A stretch of 64,000 nt of DNA from the NCBI RefSeq assembly GCF_007997155.1, contig NZ_VORT01000005.1, positions 226,065 to 290,064 of the forward strand. The letters run 5' to 3'. The translations under genes were made by a program, and so were the position numbers. Below are positions 9,198 through 18,186 of this stretch, one piece after another (positions within the stretch are counted from its first letter, which is position 1; each line of letters begins with the position of its first letter). The notes under the pieces were generated by a model. That model searched no databases and was not told the origin of the DNA. It saw nothing but the letters and a program-made list of their open reading frames with translations. Source of the stretch: Aequorivita antarctica. Lineage in GTDB: Bacteria > Bacteroidota > Bacteroidia > Flavobacteriales > Flavobacteriaceae.

Positions 9198-10117
9198 AAC
9201 GTTGGTTTTAGTATTAGTTTGTAATTATTGGTGACGGTGACCTTGACGGTTCTATAGTTTTTACGAAATATTTTCTGGACTCCGCTTATCTCCGGCACCC
9301 CATTAATATTGATATCCCCAACTATATCATCTACCACCTCCCGAGTAGCATCTGACCGGAAACTGTTCTCCACATATATCCCTTCGCTTCCGTCCTGAAG
9401 GTCGAATGCCTTTAACTTGACCGGACGGTGATTAATGTTCTCAATTTCAATCAAAGCACGGTTCGGTTTGAAACTTATGAAACCAAAAACGGGTGTATTT
9501 TCGGGAACTTTAACTCCATTTATTACTGCCGCCTTTAGTAAGCGCATTCGCAAGCGATAATTGATTTTCACTACTTGGTTTCCGTCCACTTCCACAAATA
9601 TTTCCGAATCGGTATTTGCGATGCCTAATTTGGGATTAGCCATTGGATCGGAAGCAAAAAATAATTGATGTTCCACTCCAAGTTCTTTTAGAGCAATAGC
9701 CTCATCTTTTTCATTCGTTAGGGAATCCTCGTCCACTTTTGGTTTTCTTCGATACCGTTCTGGTACCACATAAGTATCTTTTGAATAGTTGATTTTGTTG
9801 TGCTTGTAGATGCTATCAACAATTCTGACTTTCTCTTTGTCCATAAAATCAGGATCATAGAAACCCAAGGAATCTATTTTCTTTTCATCGTAAATACTGG
9901 GGGCATTGGTTTCCCTAATTTCCTTTAGAGCATCTATTGCTTCCAGTTTACTTTTGTACTCTTTCTGGTTTTCGTCCAGTTCTGGCACGGCGGTTTGTGT
10001 TATGTTTTCGCTATCGGTTTCGTCGCTAGACATAACCGTAATCGAGTATGTGATTATAAAAATCAACACTACCGCGAGGACAGAACCGAATACTATTTTG
10101 TTCTTTTCAATTTTCAT
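9194..10117 (-). CDS. traM: Conjugative transposon protein TraM
   Basis: The VirB10-like scaffold of Bacteroidetes conjugation systems. It has a short cytosolic N-terminus, one transmembrane helix at about residues 8-27 (VFGSVLAVVLIFIITYSITV), an acidic and charged linker to about 180, and a conserved C-terminal beta-domain (about 190-307) with NTPVFGFISF and VTVTNNYKLILKP. The 307-residue length is on the short side for TraM. It overlaps traK by 11 bp and traN by 4 bp. Confidence 0.87.
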   Translation of the reverse strand: MKIEKNKIVFGSVLAVVLIFIITYSITVMSSDETDSENITQTAVPELDENQKEYKSKLEAIDALKEIRETNAPSIYDEKKIDSLGFYDPDFMDKEKVRIVDSIYKHNKINYSKDTYVVPERYRRKPKVDEDSLTNEKDEAIALKELGVEHQLFFASDPMANPKLGIANTDSEIFVEVDGNQVVKINYRLRMRLLKAAVINGVKVPENTPVFGFISFKPNRALIEIENINHRPVKLKAFDLQDGSEGIYVENSFRSDATREVVDDIVGDININGVPEISGVQKIFRKNYRTVKVTVTNNYKLILKPTL

Positions 10118-10721
10118 TTGTCAGCTTTTTAAGGGATTTTTCAAAATAATTGGTAATCAAAAGTCCATGTGTGTTCTTGGGGAAGTTTCTGTCCACAACA
10201 ATCAAATTGCCAGTGGAAATCAATTCATATCTGTCCACAACGGTCCCACGGTTGATTTCAAATATTGTAGTGGATTGGAATGTGTATGAATTGCTTTGAA
10301 GATCCAGTTGTGATTCAATGCTCAGTACTTTCTGGACAAGTGAATATTGGAGCAATCTATTGTATACCCCATCCGCCTTTTTTTGTCGGTACAGATTATC
10401 GACAGAACTGTTTCCCAACCACAAAGCTTTTTCTAAATTCTTCTCATAATTGCTGGCGTCTATATTGTAGAAATAGGTGTGAAAAAGATCAAGGTGTGCC
10501 AAGGCCTCTACTTTTAGATTTTCCTTTTGCGCTACCCATTTTAAGGGAATAACAGACCCATCGGTATTAACGGCGAAGGTGTTGTTCAAGGCCTTGTTAT
10601 TAATGCTAAAAACAGACCATATGGCGATACCACTTGAAAGAAAGGAGAAGGCCAAAACGGCAATTACAATGAATCGATTTGTCTTAAGTACAGTGTATAT
10701 ATTTTTATAAGGTGTTTTCAT
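10107..10721 (-). CDS. traK: Conjugative transposon protein TraK (VirB8-like)
   Basis: The 204-residue protein has a cytosolic N-terminus, one transmembrane helix near residues 17-36 (FIVIAVLAFSFLSSGIAIWS) and a periplasmic domain with HLDLFHTYFYNIDASNYEKNL and a late GNLIVVDRNFPKN. This matches TraK, the VirB8-type inner-membrane assembly factor. It lies 16 bp after traJ and overlaps traM by 11 bp. Confidence 0.87.
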   Translation of the reverse strand: MKTPYKNIYTVLKTNRFIVIAVLAFSFLSSGIAIWSVFSINNKALNNTFAVNTDGSVIPLKWVAQKENLKVEALAHLDLFHTYFYNIDASNYEKNLEKALWLGNSSVDNLYRQKKADGVYNRLLQYSLVQKVLSIESQLDLQSNSYTFQSTTIFEINRGTVVDRYELISTGNLIVVDRNFPKNTHGLLITNYFEKSLKKLTNEN

Positions 10722-10737
10722 AATTTATACATCCGCA

Positions 10738-11580
10738 TTATGCGGTAAAAAGTCTTAGCGTGAATGAAGTGGCCCGTTTATAAAGTTTGAACTTTAGGAA
10801 TACGATAAATCCTATGGAGCCCAATTCTACGACAGGTGCAAAGAATCGGCTTCCTACATCGGTCCCGAAAAGATTTACCCAGAAATTGGTGTTTATTTCA
10901 GTATAGATCGCATTAATAAAAACATTCACCAAAAAGAAAGCGGGCACCAACATATAAACAGCGGCATATAATTTAAAAAAGGTATAGGCAAGTGAACGGA
11001 ATTTTTCAAAAACCGCCAAGCTGATAACAAGTGGAAAGAACGCACGCATTATTCCCAAGAGAAAGAACCGTTCTGCCAAGAACAATGGATAGATAAACAG
11101 ATCCAATATCCAAAGAAATAGGCTTATGATAAAGGCAAAAATCTTAAATCCATATAATGGTGTTACCAGAGCATCATACAATAGCGCCATTGCTTTCTGA
11201 AACATATCCAGTGCGCCAACCTCCTCTTCCAGTGGCATATCCTGCATTTGGAGCGGGAGCAGGGCTGGAGCTGTGCTTCGATACTGGGATTCAATGGCGA
11301 CCAATATGCCATCAAAGAATCCCAAGACCTGTGTTGAAAAAATAACGAGGATAACAACCACAAAATTTTTGATAAGCTCCCCAGGGCTAAGCCCCCATGT
11401 ATAACCATCCTTATCTACCGCGCCCTCATTGTACTTTTTGAGAATATTGATCAAAAAGAACAGTACTGCGAGCGTTTTCATGCCACCAATGGTGTATTGG
11501 GAAAACTCGCTGTTCTGTATGGTCTGGTATATGGTGTCAATATATTCCAGACCTATTCCCAATGAGATTGCGGCGGTCAT
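10738..11580 (-). CDS. traJ: Conjugative transposon protein TraJ (VirB6-like)
   Basis: The 280-residue polytopic protein shows hydrophobic segments near residues 28-45, 75-95, 140-165, 170-195, 205-230 and 245-260. The family pattern is TraJ, the VirB6-type inner-membrane channel protein. It starts 1 bp after the preceding VirB5-like gene and is followed by traK after 16 bp, in the canonical order. Confidence 0.85.
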   Translation of the reverse strand: MTAAISLGIGLEYIDTIYQTIQNSEFSQYTIGGMKTLAVLFFLINILKKYNEGAVDKDGYTWGLSPGELIKNFVVVILVIFSTQVLGFFDGILVAIESQYRSTAPALLPLQMQDMPLEEEVGALDMFQKAMALLYDALVTPLYGFKIFAFIISLFLWILDLFIYPLFLAERFFLLGIMRAFFPLVISLAVFEKFRSLAYTFFKLYAAVYMLVPAFFLVNVFINAIYTEINTNFWVNLFGTDVGSRFFAPVVELGSIGFIVFLKFKLYKRATSFTLRLFTA

Positions 11581-11581
11581 T

Positions 11582-12196
11582 TTAGTATCCTATTTCTCGG
11601 TTATTTACCTTATCCTGCATTTTTCTAAAAGAAATAATATCCCGATAGCGTTCGGTCTTTTTTTCGATTTCGGCCACCATCTCCTTTGTCTGAAGTTCTT
11701 TGTCCTTTAAGATCGAAGCTCTTTCCGCATCGGTCATTTTCATATAATCGCTGGAAAGTATTTGATCTATATAGTCCAGATTGTTTAGGGAGGTGTCGAT
11801 GATAGAATTGAAGGAACTCGAAATACGTGTGATCTCATCGGGTTTTATATACGGGGAATTAAGAATATCCCTTAACTCCTCATTTACAATGTCAATCAAC
11901 CGTTGATTGTCCCGATTGATCTCCTGTACGGCTTTTAACTGTTTGACCACATCGTTCACCTTTTCAAAATTTTCTTTCTGTGTTTTTAAAAAATTTACGG
12001 TCTTCATAAGATTGGAAGTCTGTTTTCCAGATTCAATCAGCTGTTTTACAAAACTTAGAAAGCTGGTGTTGTCATAAACTGGAATTCCTTGGGCTTTAAT
12101 ATTCATTGTGAATAGTAAGGCAGTTGCGAGTAATAAAAATTTTGTTTTACTCATCGCTAAAAATTTGTTTCGGTTTTCGTGAATCTTCGATTTCAT
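11582..12196 (-). CDS. traI: TraI/TrbJ-like (VirB5-type) conjugation protein
   Basis: An exported, mostly alpha-helical protein of 204 residues, with coiled-coil-prone stretches at about 60-110 and 160-200. It sits between the VirB4-like ATPase and TraJ, where Bacteroidetes operons carry TraI. A signal peptide is clear from residue 15 (MSKTKFLLLATALLF, cleaved after MNIKAQ). The true start may therefore be the internal ATG at 12154 rather than 12196. The 12196 start leaves only 11 bp to the upstream stop codon, the tighter operon spacing. The role is inferred from position and architecture, as for VirB5/TrbJ proteins. Confidence 0.72.
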   Translation of the reverse strand: MKSKIHENRNKFLAMSKTKFLLLATALLFTMNIKAQGIPVYDNTSFLSFVKQLIESGKQTSNLMKTVNFLKTQKENFEKVNDVVKQLKAVQEINRDNQRLIDIVNEELRDILNSPYIKPDEITRISSSFNSIIDTSLNNLDYIDQILSSDYMKMTDAERASILKDKELQTKEMVAEIEKKTERYRDIISFRKMQDKVNNREIGY

Positions 12197-12207
12197 AATA
12201 TTTGTTT

Positions 12208-14604
12208 TTAAGATGTATATTCAGTGATTGCTTTTTCCATATTTTGATGCTTTTCGTAAAGCTTCATTATTTCTTCATTTTCCGCTCCATCAGTTAGATA
12301 TGCGGCATAAACTTTTTTGGGTACTTCCAATCGGAAGATGTTGCTTTCCTTTCCTATCTTGATAAACATTTCGGTGTACTTTCTTGGCCCGGATAGGTTA
12401 TTCTTGATTGATTTTAGTTGGTTCAGATCGTGACTTGAGAGGTTGAGCCTTTTCTGCAATTCGTCATATCCCTTTTCATTATGGAGACTGTAAATGACCT
12501 GTGTATTCTCCAAAATACTTGCTGATGTTGAATTGTTGGGAAGTTGGTTTATGGACTGAAGAATGATCCCAATGGCGCCGTTCTGTTTTCTTATGGCTTG
12601 GTAATAGAATTCAACACTTTCCAACACATTCTCGAACTTGAGCTGTTTTGCAAACTCATCGAACAAAATGATTCCTTTTTCAGCACGGTTTTTCCAAATG
12701 GTTCTTTGGATGGCAGATTTAATGAGCTTCAACATCACGGAAAGGATTTCTTTATTGTCCTTTACTTCATCCAGCTCAAAAACAATCAACCTTTTGTCCT
12801 CAATTTTATAGGTCTGGTCCTCGCTTACCTCAAAAAGGAAACTGTAGATACCGTCACCCACATATTCCGACATTATGTGGAGGAAGTTCGTGGTATTGAA
12901 ATAATCGGTATGGATCTTTAATTTATCCAGAAGCGAATCCTGATTGGTTTCAATGAAGTCATAGAAACTGCTAAGTGAGTGATCGGACTTGGTTTGCTTA
13001 TAATAGTATCTAAGTATTTTCTTGACCGAAACAGATTGTGCCTTCGTCACTTTTAGATCGGACGCGAACAGTTCAAAAAGAAATACAGAAAGATCTTCCA
13101 GACGTTCGGGAGTCAAATCTTTAACATCACTTATATAAAAAGGATTAATCCCGAGGTTCTTTCCACTCTCATAACGCAGCACTGTATACTGTTCTGGATA
13201 AAGTTTCGCGAATTTGGTATAGGAACCTCCCAAATCAATAATTACAAGTCTAACTCCACTCTCGAAATATTGCCGAAGAATATTGTTTGCCAAAAAGGAT
13301 TTTCCTTCGCCGGTTGGGGCGAAGATTGCAAAGTTTCTGGCCTTTATGCGTTTCTTTTTATCGTCCCATACATCTTTCAAAACAGGAATATTATGTTCTC
13401 TGTCATTGAAAATTACACCCGTGGCATCCGATTTATAATTGGTGTTATTGACCAGTAGGCACAAGGCGTGTTTTAAATCCGTAACGTAAAGATCATCATT
13501 GGAAAAATTTGAAGAAAAACAGCAATAGCTGTTGAGAATATAATTTTTACGTTCCTCGCCACGCGGATAATAGGGGATGATATCCAGATCCTTAAATTCG
13601 GTCTTTATTTTGGAACTGATTTTCTCAAGGTTTTTTAAATCCTTATCCCAATAAATAATATTAAGATGGCCTCGAATTACACGGGCATTGTCATCGGAGT
13701 TTATTTGGTCCTGAATATATAGGATTTTCTTTAGGACTACTTTATTCTGTGATCCGAAATTGGAGCTTTTGTTGAGTTCCTCAATTTTCTTGTCGAGGAT
13801 CTTACGCCATTTCTGTTTGTCATCCAAATAGATTATTTGATTGACGATATGATTTTCATTGAGCGTAAGACCTAGTCCATCGATAAAACCTTGGTGGAAA
13901 ACAAAATCGTCCGAAGTAAAGTGTTCATTGGTCTTGCTGCTCTGCACATTTTCCCCAAAGCACAGTTCGCTATTTATGGATAGTACATCAAAATAATTCT
14001 CTCCAATATTCAATTCCTTTTTTTCGAGGATGATATCCGTATCAAACCCCTCATTGAAACCGTTAAAATAACCATTTGTCAAACTTTGAATTTCCTTTGA
14101 ATTCAAGGGAGTGAACTCGATTTTTCTACTGTTGTTTATAAAAGAAACGGAATCGTTGACCGCCCCAAGAAAACTGTGAATGGTATCGTCCATTTCCGGA
14201 ACAACTGTTTTTGTAACCTTTTTGAAGGGATTTATATATTTTGCATTGTTGAGCGCCTTGCTTTTGGTCAGAATAAAGAATAGATAGCAATTGTGCTCCA
14301 TATATTCCCGTCCCTTGAAATGATTGTGTGTGGCTTTTTCAAGAAAGGTTTTGTTCGGTAGATTTTCTGACGTAAAACTCCTTTTTAGATAGACATCCTG
14401 TTTGTGAACCACGCATCCAGTCGGTAAGGATTTTATCGCCTGGAACCAAGCTCCATGAATATCCTCGAAATCTTTTTCTGATAAGGAATATATCTCGGGA
14501 AGATTGCCGGAATAGCAAATAACCACATTGCCATTATTGGCAAAGACGACATTATCCTGAATATCCACGATTGGGTGATATGCGGCTACGTTAATCTTCT
14601 TCAT
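12208..14604 (-). CDS. traG: TraG-family conjugation ATPase (VirB4-like)
   Basis: Energises assembly of the conjugation apparatus at the inner membrane. The protein is 798 residues long, slightly shorter than CTnDOT-type TraG. The N-terminal half is the TraG_N domain. The P-loop GEGKS (APTGEGKSFLANN) lies near residues 430-436, a VIIDLGGSYTK motif near 460, Walker B ILFDEFAK near 648, and a late QSINQLPNN motif near 685. It overlaps traF by 14 bp and is followed 11 bp later by the VirB5-like gene. Confidence 0.92.
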   Translation of the reverse strand: MKKINVAAYHPIVDIQDNVVFANNGNVVICYSGNLPEIYSLSEKDFEDIHGAWFQAIKSLPTGCVVHKQDVYLKRSFTSENLPNKTFLEKATHNHFKGREYMEHNCYLFFILTKSKALNNAKYINPFKKVTKTVVPEMDDTIHSFLGAVNDSVSFINNSRKIEFTPLNSKEIQSLTNGYFNGFNEGFDTDIILEKKELNIGENYFDVLSINSELCFGENVQSSKTNEHFTSDDFVFHQGFIDGLGLTLNENHIVNQIIYLDDKQKWRKILDKKIEELNKSSNFGSQNKVVLKKILYIQDQINSDDNARVIRGHLNIIYWDKDLKNLEKISSKIKTEFKDLDIIPYYPRGEERKNYILNSYCCFSSNFSNDDLYVTDLKHALCLLVNNTNYKSDATGVIFNDREHNIPVLKDVWDDKKKRIKARNFAIFAPTGEGKSFLANNILRQYFESGVRLVIIDLGGSYTKFAKLYPEQYTVLRYESGKNLGINPFYISDVKDLTPERLEDLSVFLFELFASDLKVTKAQSVSVKKILRYYYKQTKSDHSLSSFYDFIETNQDSLLDKLKIHTDYFNTTNFLHIMSEYVGDGIYSFLFEVSEDQTYKIEDKRLIVFELDEVKDNKEILSVMLKLIKSAIQRTIWKNRAEKGIILFDEFAKQLKFENVLESVEFYYQAIRKQNGAIGIILQSINQLPNNSTSASILENTQVIYSLHNEKGYDELQKRLNLSSHDLNQLKSIKNNLSGPRKYTEMFIKIGKESNIFRLEVPKKVYAAYLTDGAENEEIMKLYEKHQNMEKAITEYTS

Positions 14605-14875
14605 AATTGAAAAGTGTTGGTTTTTTGTTGCTGATTATCTGTGGAAAGGGTTTTGAGAAATGAAACAATTGCGGATTGTTTGTAATTCTAATGAGTGCTA
14701 TAAATAGGCCCACATTCAAAATGATAACCCCTATAATAATCCCAAAGCTGAATGAGAAAATGATAATTAAAAGTGATGCGATTACCGAAATCATCATTAG
14801 GGCAAACAGGGAGATGGGCAGCCCAAAAATGACCGCCCGTTTCCGAATGTTTTTATATGGTTCGTACTGTTTCAT
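14591..14875 (-). CDS. traF: TraF-like (VirB3/DUF4133-type) small membrane protein
   Basis: The 94-residue protein has two adjacent hydrophobic helices (about residues 15-36 and 38-62) and a C-terminal tail with FHFSKPFPQIISNKK. This is the size and layout of VirB3-like TraF/DUF4133 proteins, which partner the VirB4-type ATPase. It overlaps traE by one base and traG by 14 bases. Sequence match to the family is judged from layout and synteny more than from a signature motif. Confidence 0.75.
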   Translation of the reverse strand: MKQYEPYKNIRKRAVIFGLPISLFALMMISVIASLLIIIFSFSFGIIIGVIILNVGLFIALIRITNNPQLFHFSKPFPQIISNKKPTLFNYEED

Positions 14876-15162
14876 TACACCACGATGCCAATTAAATAAG
14901 TAAAGATTCCTACCACGGCTCCCGCGATCAGTACGAATACCAAAACCCGTGTAATTCCTTTTTTTAGATCTGCATTCTCGCCGAAGAAATGTCCGGCATT
15001 GAAAAGAAAACCAACGAGAAAGATTACCCCAAGAATAATAGGAAAGACGGTTCGAATGGTGTCGGAAACATCCTGTACGGAATCCTCGATTCCACCGATC
15101 TGTGCGAAGCCATTTGTGAATGAAAACAAAAGAGCTGTTAAAATGAAAATAGACCTTTTCAT
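14875..15162 (-). CDS. traE: TraE-like (VirB2/DUF4134-type) pilin-like protein
   Basis: The 95-residue protein has a signal peptide (residues 1-20, ending TNGFAQ), then IGGIEDSVQDVSDTIRTVF and two hydrophobic helices (about 38-56 and 70-93). This is the DUF4134/TraE layout, the VirB2-like major subunit. It is the first gene of the transfer operon. The upstream 15163-15260 contains a minus-strand TAGATTTC (one mismatch from the -7 consensus) and a small AACCTA/TAGGTT hairpin. Confidence 0.78.
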   Translation of the reverse strand: MKRSIFILTALLFSFTNGFAQIGGIEDSVQDVSDTIRTVFPIILGVIFLVGFLFNAGHFFGENADLKKGITRVLVFVLIAGAVVGIFTYLIGIVV

Positions 15163-15339
15163 AACTGTGCGTTTTTATAAACCTAGAATAGGTTGGTTAT
15201 TGAAATTTTACGAAATCTATTATGAAAAGAAGGGAGAGGAAGAAATTCCTTAAACTTTAACGTGAACCAGTGTTAAACTTTGGAGGATTGTTAGAAATGG
15301 AAATGAATCTTTGAATTTTGTTCAAAACAAGAAGTTATT

Positions 15340-15996
15340 ATGGTTCAGCTCAAGGTTTTATTTGGGATCATTTTGGTTTTAAAAGTATTTGGCTTTCAAA
15401 ATTCTCTGTTAGCACAAACAGACCAGAATAGAAAACTGATAATTGTAATCGACCCTGGCCACGGGGGACGGGATTCTGGAGCAGTCGGTATAAATGATAT
15501 TAAAGAAAAGGATATAGTTCTAAAAATCGCGAAGAAGATCGCAGAACTAAATAATACCTTCTTTAAGAATCAGCACGAAATATATCTAACTCGATATAAG
15601 GACACTCTTATTTCATTGGGAGACAGAACTAAGATAGCCAAGGCGTTAAAGGCAAATTTTTTCATCTCACTACATTGCAATTATTCCGTTAATCCAAATG
15701 CGCGAGGTGTTGAAGTATATGTTTCCAAGAACCAAGGCAAATTCTCCCAGAAATCAATAATGCTGGCATATAAAATTCAAAAGAGCATTAAGAAGAATCT
15801 AGAATCTGAAAGTAGGGGCGTGAAGTTTGCGAATTTTCAAGTTTTGAAGGAAACTAATGATTGTTTTCCGTCAGCGCTTCTGGAAATTGGTTTTTTGAGC
15901 AATAATAACGAGATTGGATATTATTCAAAATCCCAAAACGCAGATGCTGTGGCATGGGTAATCTTAAATGTGATATTCAACTATATTAAACATTAA
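15340..15996 (+). CDS. N-acetylmuramoyl-L-alanine amidase (Amidase_3/AmiC type)
   Basis: A zinc-dependent peptidoglycan amidase of 218 residues. A signal peptide (about 1-26, ending NSLLAQ) exports it to the periplasm. Zinc ligands and catalytic residues are visible: His in DPGHGGRDSG near 42, Glu in INDIKEKD near 57, His in SLHCNY near 111 and Glu in LLEIGF near 180. It is divergent from the tra operon. On a conjugative element it probably opens the cell wall locally for the transfer machine, an inference from context. No fused lysozyme or SPOR domain is present. Confidence 0.88.
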   Translation: MVQLKVLFGIILVLKVFGFQNSLLAQTDQNRKLIIVIDPGHGGRDSGAVGINDIKEKDIVLKIAKKIAELNNTFFKNQHEIYLTRYKDTLISLGDRTKIAKALKANFFISLHCNYSVNPNARGVEVYVSKNQGKFSQKSIMLAYKIQKSIKKNLESESRGVKFANFQVLKETNDCFPSALLEIGFLSNNNEIGYYSKSQNADAVAWVILNVIFNYIKH

Positions 15997-16189
15997 ATTT
16001 TGAAAAAATTATTTTTAAAAGCAATGAAAATTTTGAGGGAAATAATAATGGTATTGTGGCATGAGCTTAGATACTCTAAAGGTTTTTGATATTCTAAAGT
16101 CTAGAACCTATTACATTTTACTCTTTTTAGAATTGAAAGATATAATCTTGTTAAAAGCAATATTTAAATGGGGTAATATGTATATAATA

Positions 16190-16222
16190 AAAAAGGCTAA
16201 CTGTATTAGATAACCCTTTTTA
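16190..16222. terminator. Bidirectional terminator-like hairpin
   Basis: A-rich arm AAAAAGGCTAA pairs with TTAG plus CCTTTTT, with a 5-nt bulge. It lies between the convergent amidase and delta-60 genes and has a T-run on either strand. The stem is AT-rich and imperfect. Confidence 0.45.
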
Positions 16223-16244
16223 TAATTTATGAAATTGAAACTAA

Positions 16245-17768
16245 TTATTGTTTTATAAATCGAACGACATTTGTTCTATTTTCAGAATTAAGTTTCACCA
16301 AATAAGTTCCGGAAGCTAATGCTGAAACATCAATTTGTCCTATTTTTTGAATTTCCAAAGAAATTACTTTTTTACCTAAAATATCTAAAATTTCAATTTG
16401 ACAATTCGAAGAAGAATCGTTCAACTCTATAGTTAACTGTTCCCTTGTTGGATTTGGATAAAGGCGAAATCCTAGGTTTTGATAATCATTGGTTCCCAAA
16501 ATAATGTTGTCGTAACGAGCTACCACGATTTCACCAATACCTGCGGGAGAAAATGAATAACCCGCAATAATTATTTTATTGTCTGGTTGAAGAGCTATTG
16601 CTTTACCAAAATCTGCCGTTCCGTTAATATCTGTATTCACTTTTCCGTCAGTGCCAAAAGTAGTATCTACGTTGCCAGCGGTGTCAAAACGAATCATTGC
16701 CATATTGTAATTATCTGTTGCTGCCGCATAACCTGTCAATATTATTTTTTCATCTGGTTGCAGTACCATTTGTTCTGCATAATTTTGGCCGTTCTCAAGC
16801 ACTCTGCTTATGGTAATTCCATTGTTGCCATAATTATTGTCAAAGGAGCCATCGGTATTCAATCGTGCTACCACCAAATCATATCTAAGAGGATTGTTGC
16901 CAACGTAGGTGTAGCCTCCTATTAAAATTTTTCCGTCTGCTTGTATTGCTATTGCCACTGCATAATCCTCATTGTTACCAGAATTAATAGTGACTTTTCC
17001 CGCGGTTCCAAATGTTGTGTCAATAGAGCCATCTTCATTGTATCTGGCAACAGCCATACTATTTATGCCAGTTGAGTTATTATAGGAATATCCCCCGAGC
17101 AAAAACTTACCGTCAGCTTGCAAGACTGCATCCTTAACTTGGCTATCGCTGGAATCAAATTCAGTTGCAATCCATCCATTTGTCCCAAAACTTGTGTCAA
17201 GAGAACCATCAGTATTAAATCTTGCCGCCAAAAATTCACTATAATTATTTCCAGCCAAAAGTATTTTGCCGTCATTTAAAAGTGTCATTGCATCCACTAT
17301 TTCATGACTTCCATTATCAGCGATGGTAATTCCATTATTTCCAAATGAATTATCAAGCGCTCCATTTTCATTAAGTCTGACAATAGCAAAATCGGCGGCA
17401 ATGTCATCATAGGTATAAGCCCCAATTAAAATTTTACTATCAGCCTGCAACATAATATTTCTCGCATAAGATTTAGCGGATCCCACTTGGATTAAGAGCG
17501 TTCCATCATTTCCAAAAGTGCTATCAAGACTTCCATCCGTGTTGTAACGAACAACAGCCAATGTCATTGGGGATGGTTCCCCAGCCTCGCCTGCAATGAG
17601 AATTTTTCCATCTGGTTGAACGACAGAAGTCTGTGCAAGATTATAGGACCCATTAATTACGGTTGATACAATTCCATTATTGCCAAAGGAAGTATCTAAA
17701 ACGCCTGATTGGGAGTACATACTGAAAATGGTTACCATGAATAAGAGTGAAGAGAAGAATTTGTTCAT
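16245..17768 (-). CDS. Delta-60 repeat protein with T9SS sorting domain
   Basis: An exported 507-residue protein. A signal peptide (about 1-19) is followed by roughly seven to eight delta-60 repeats. Each has the pattern L-D-T-S-F-G-x-N-G followed 20-30 residues later by QPDGKILIAGY, predicting a beta-propeller-like fold. The last 80 residues form a type A T9SS C-terminal domain (LYPNPTREQL, then ASGTYLVKL and the terminal VVRFIKQ), which directs secretion through the outer membrane and cell-surface anchoring. It is not a known conjugation gene. In this position it is cargo, perhaps a surface or adhesion protein. Confidence 0.85.
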   Translation of the reverse strand: MNKFFSSLLFMVTIFSMYSQSGVLDTSFGNNGIVSTVINGSYNLAQTSVVQPDGKILIAGEAGEPSPMTLAVVRYNTDGSLDSTFGNDGTLLIQVGSAKSYARNIMLQADSKILIGAYTYDDIAADFAIVRLNENGALDNSFGNNGITIADNGSHEIVDAMTLLNDGKILLAGNNYSEFLAARFNTDGSLDTSFGTNGWIATEFDSSDSQVKDAVLQADGKFLLGGYSYNNSTGINSMAVARYNEDGSIDTTFGTAGKVTINSGNNEDYAVAIAIQADGKILIGGYTYVGNNPLRYDLVVARLNTDGSFDNNYGNNGITISRVLENGQNYAEQMVLQPDEKIILTGYAAATDNYNMAMIRFDTAGNVDTTFGTDGKVNTDINGTADFGKAIALQPDNKIIIAGYSFSPAGIGEIVVARYDNIILGTNDYQNLGFRLYPNPTREQLTIELNDSSSNCQIEILDILGKKVISLEIQKIGQIDVSALASGTYLVKLNSENRTNVVRFIKQ

Positions 17769-18186
17769 AATTAAAAATTTTTACAAGAATTAATAAATTA
17801 AATTTTATTTACTATTTAGAATAATATTAATGTGTTTTTTCGTTAAAATATATTTAAGTATTTTCATACTACGCTGAAATCAATTCCCACCGAATACCAA
17901 GACAATTTTCAATATCAAAGATGATTTGGAAGTAAATTTTATATCCGTATAAAAATAAACTTTTGGCATCAGATGGCATTGTTTACTATGTGACATACTG
18001 AGACATAAAAAGCAAAAAGTGTGACTATAGAATAACTTAGTCTTAAAGCTATATTGTTTTGCAAGATTAGTTTTTTAGTATGCTATTTTACCTTTTTTAA
18101 TGACTTTGAGGGAATGTAAAAAAAATCGATTCCTTTTTTACCTAGACCCTTCCATATCCATTATTCCAATAAGTTTACAGAGATAA
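17769..18186. other. Intergenic, 418 bp, no gene recognised
   Basis: AT-rich spacer between the delta-60 gene start and the end of the endonuclease-like gene. I see no open frame of note, no strong hairpin and no tRNA. It must contain the delta-60 promoter on the minus strand, but no convincing consensus was found. Confidence 0.5.
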
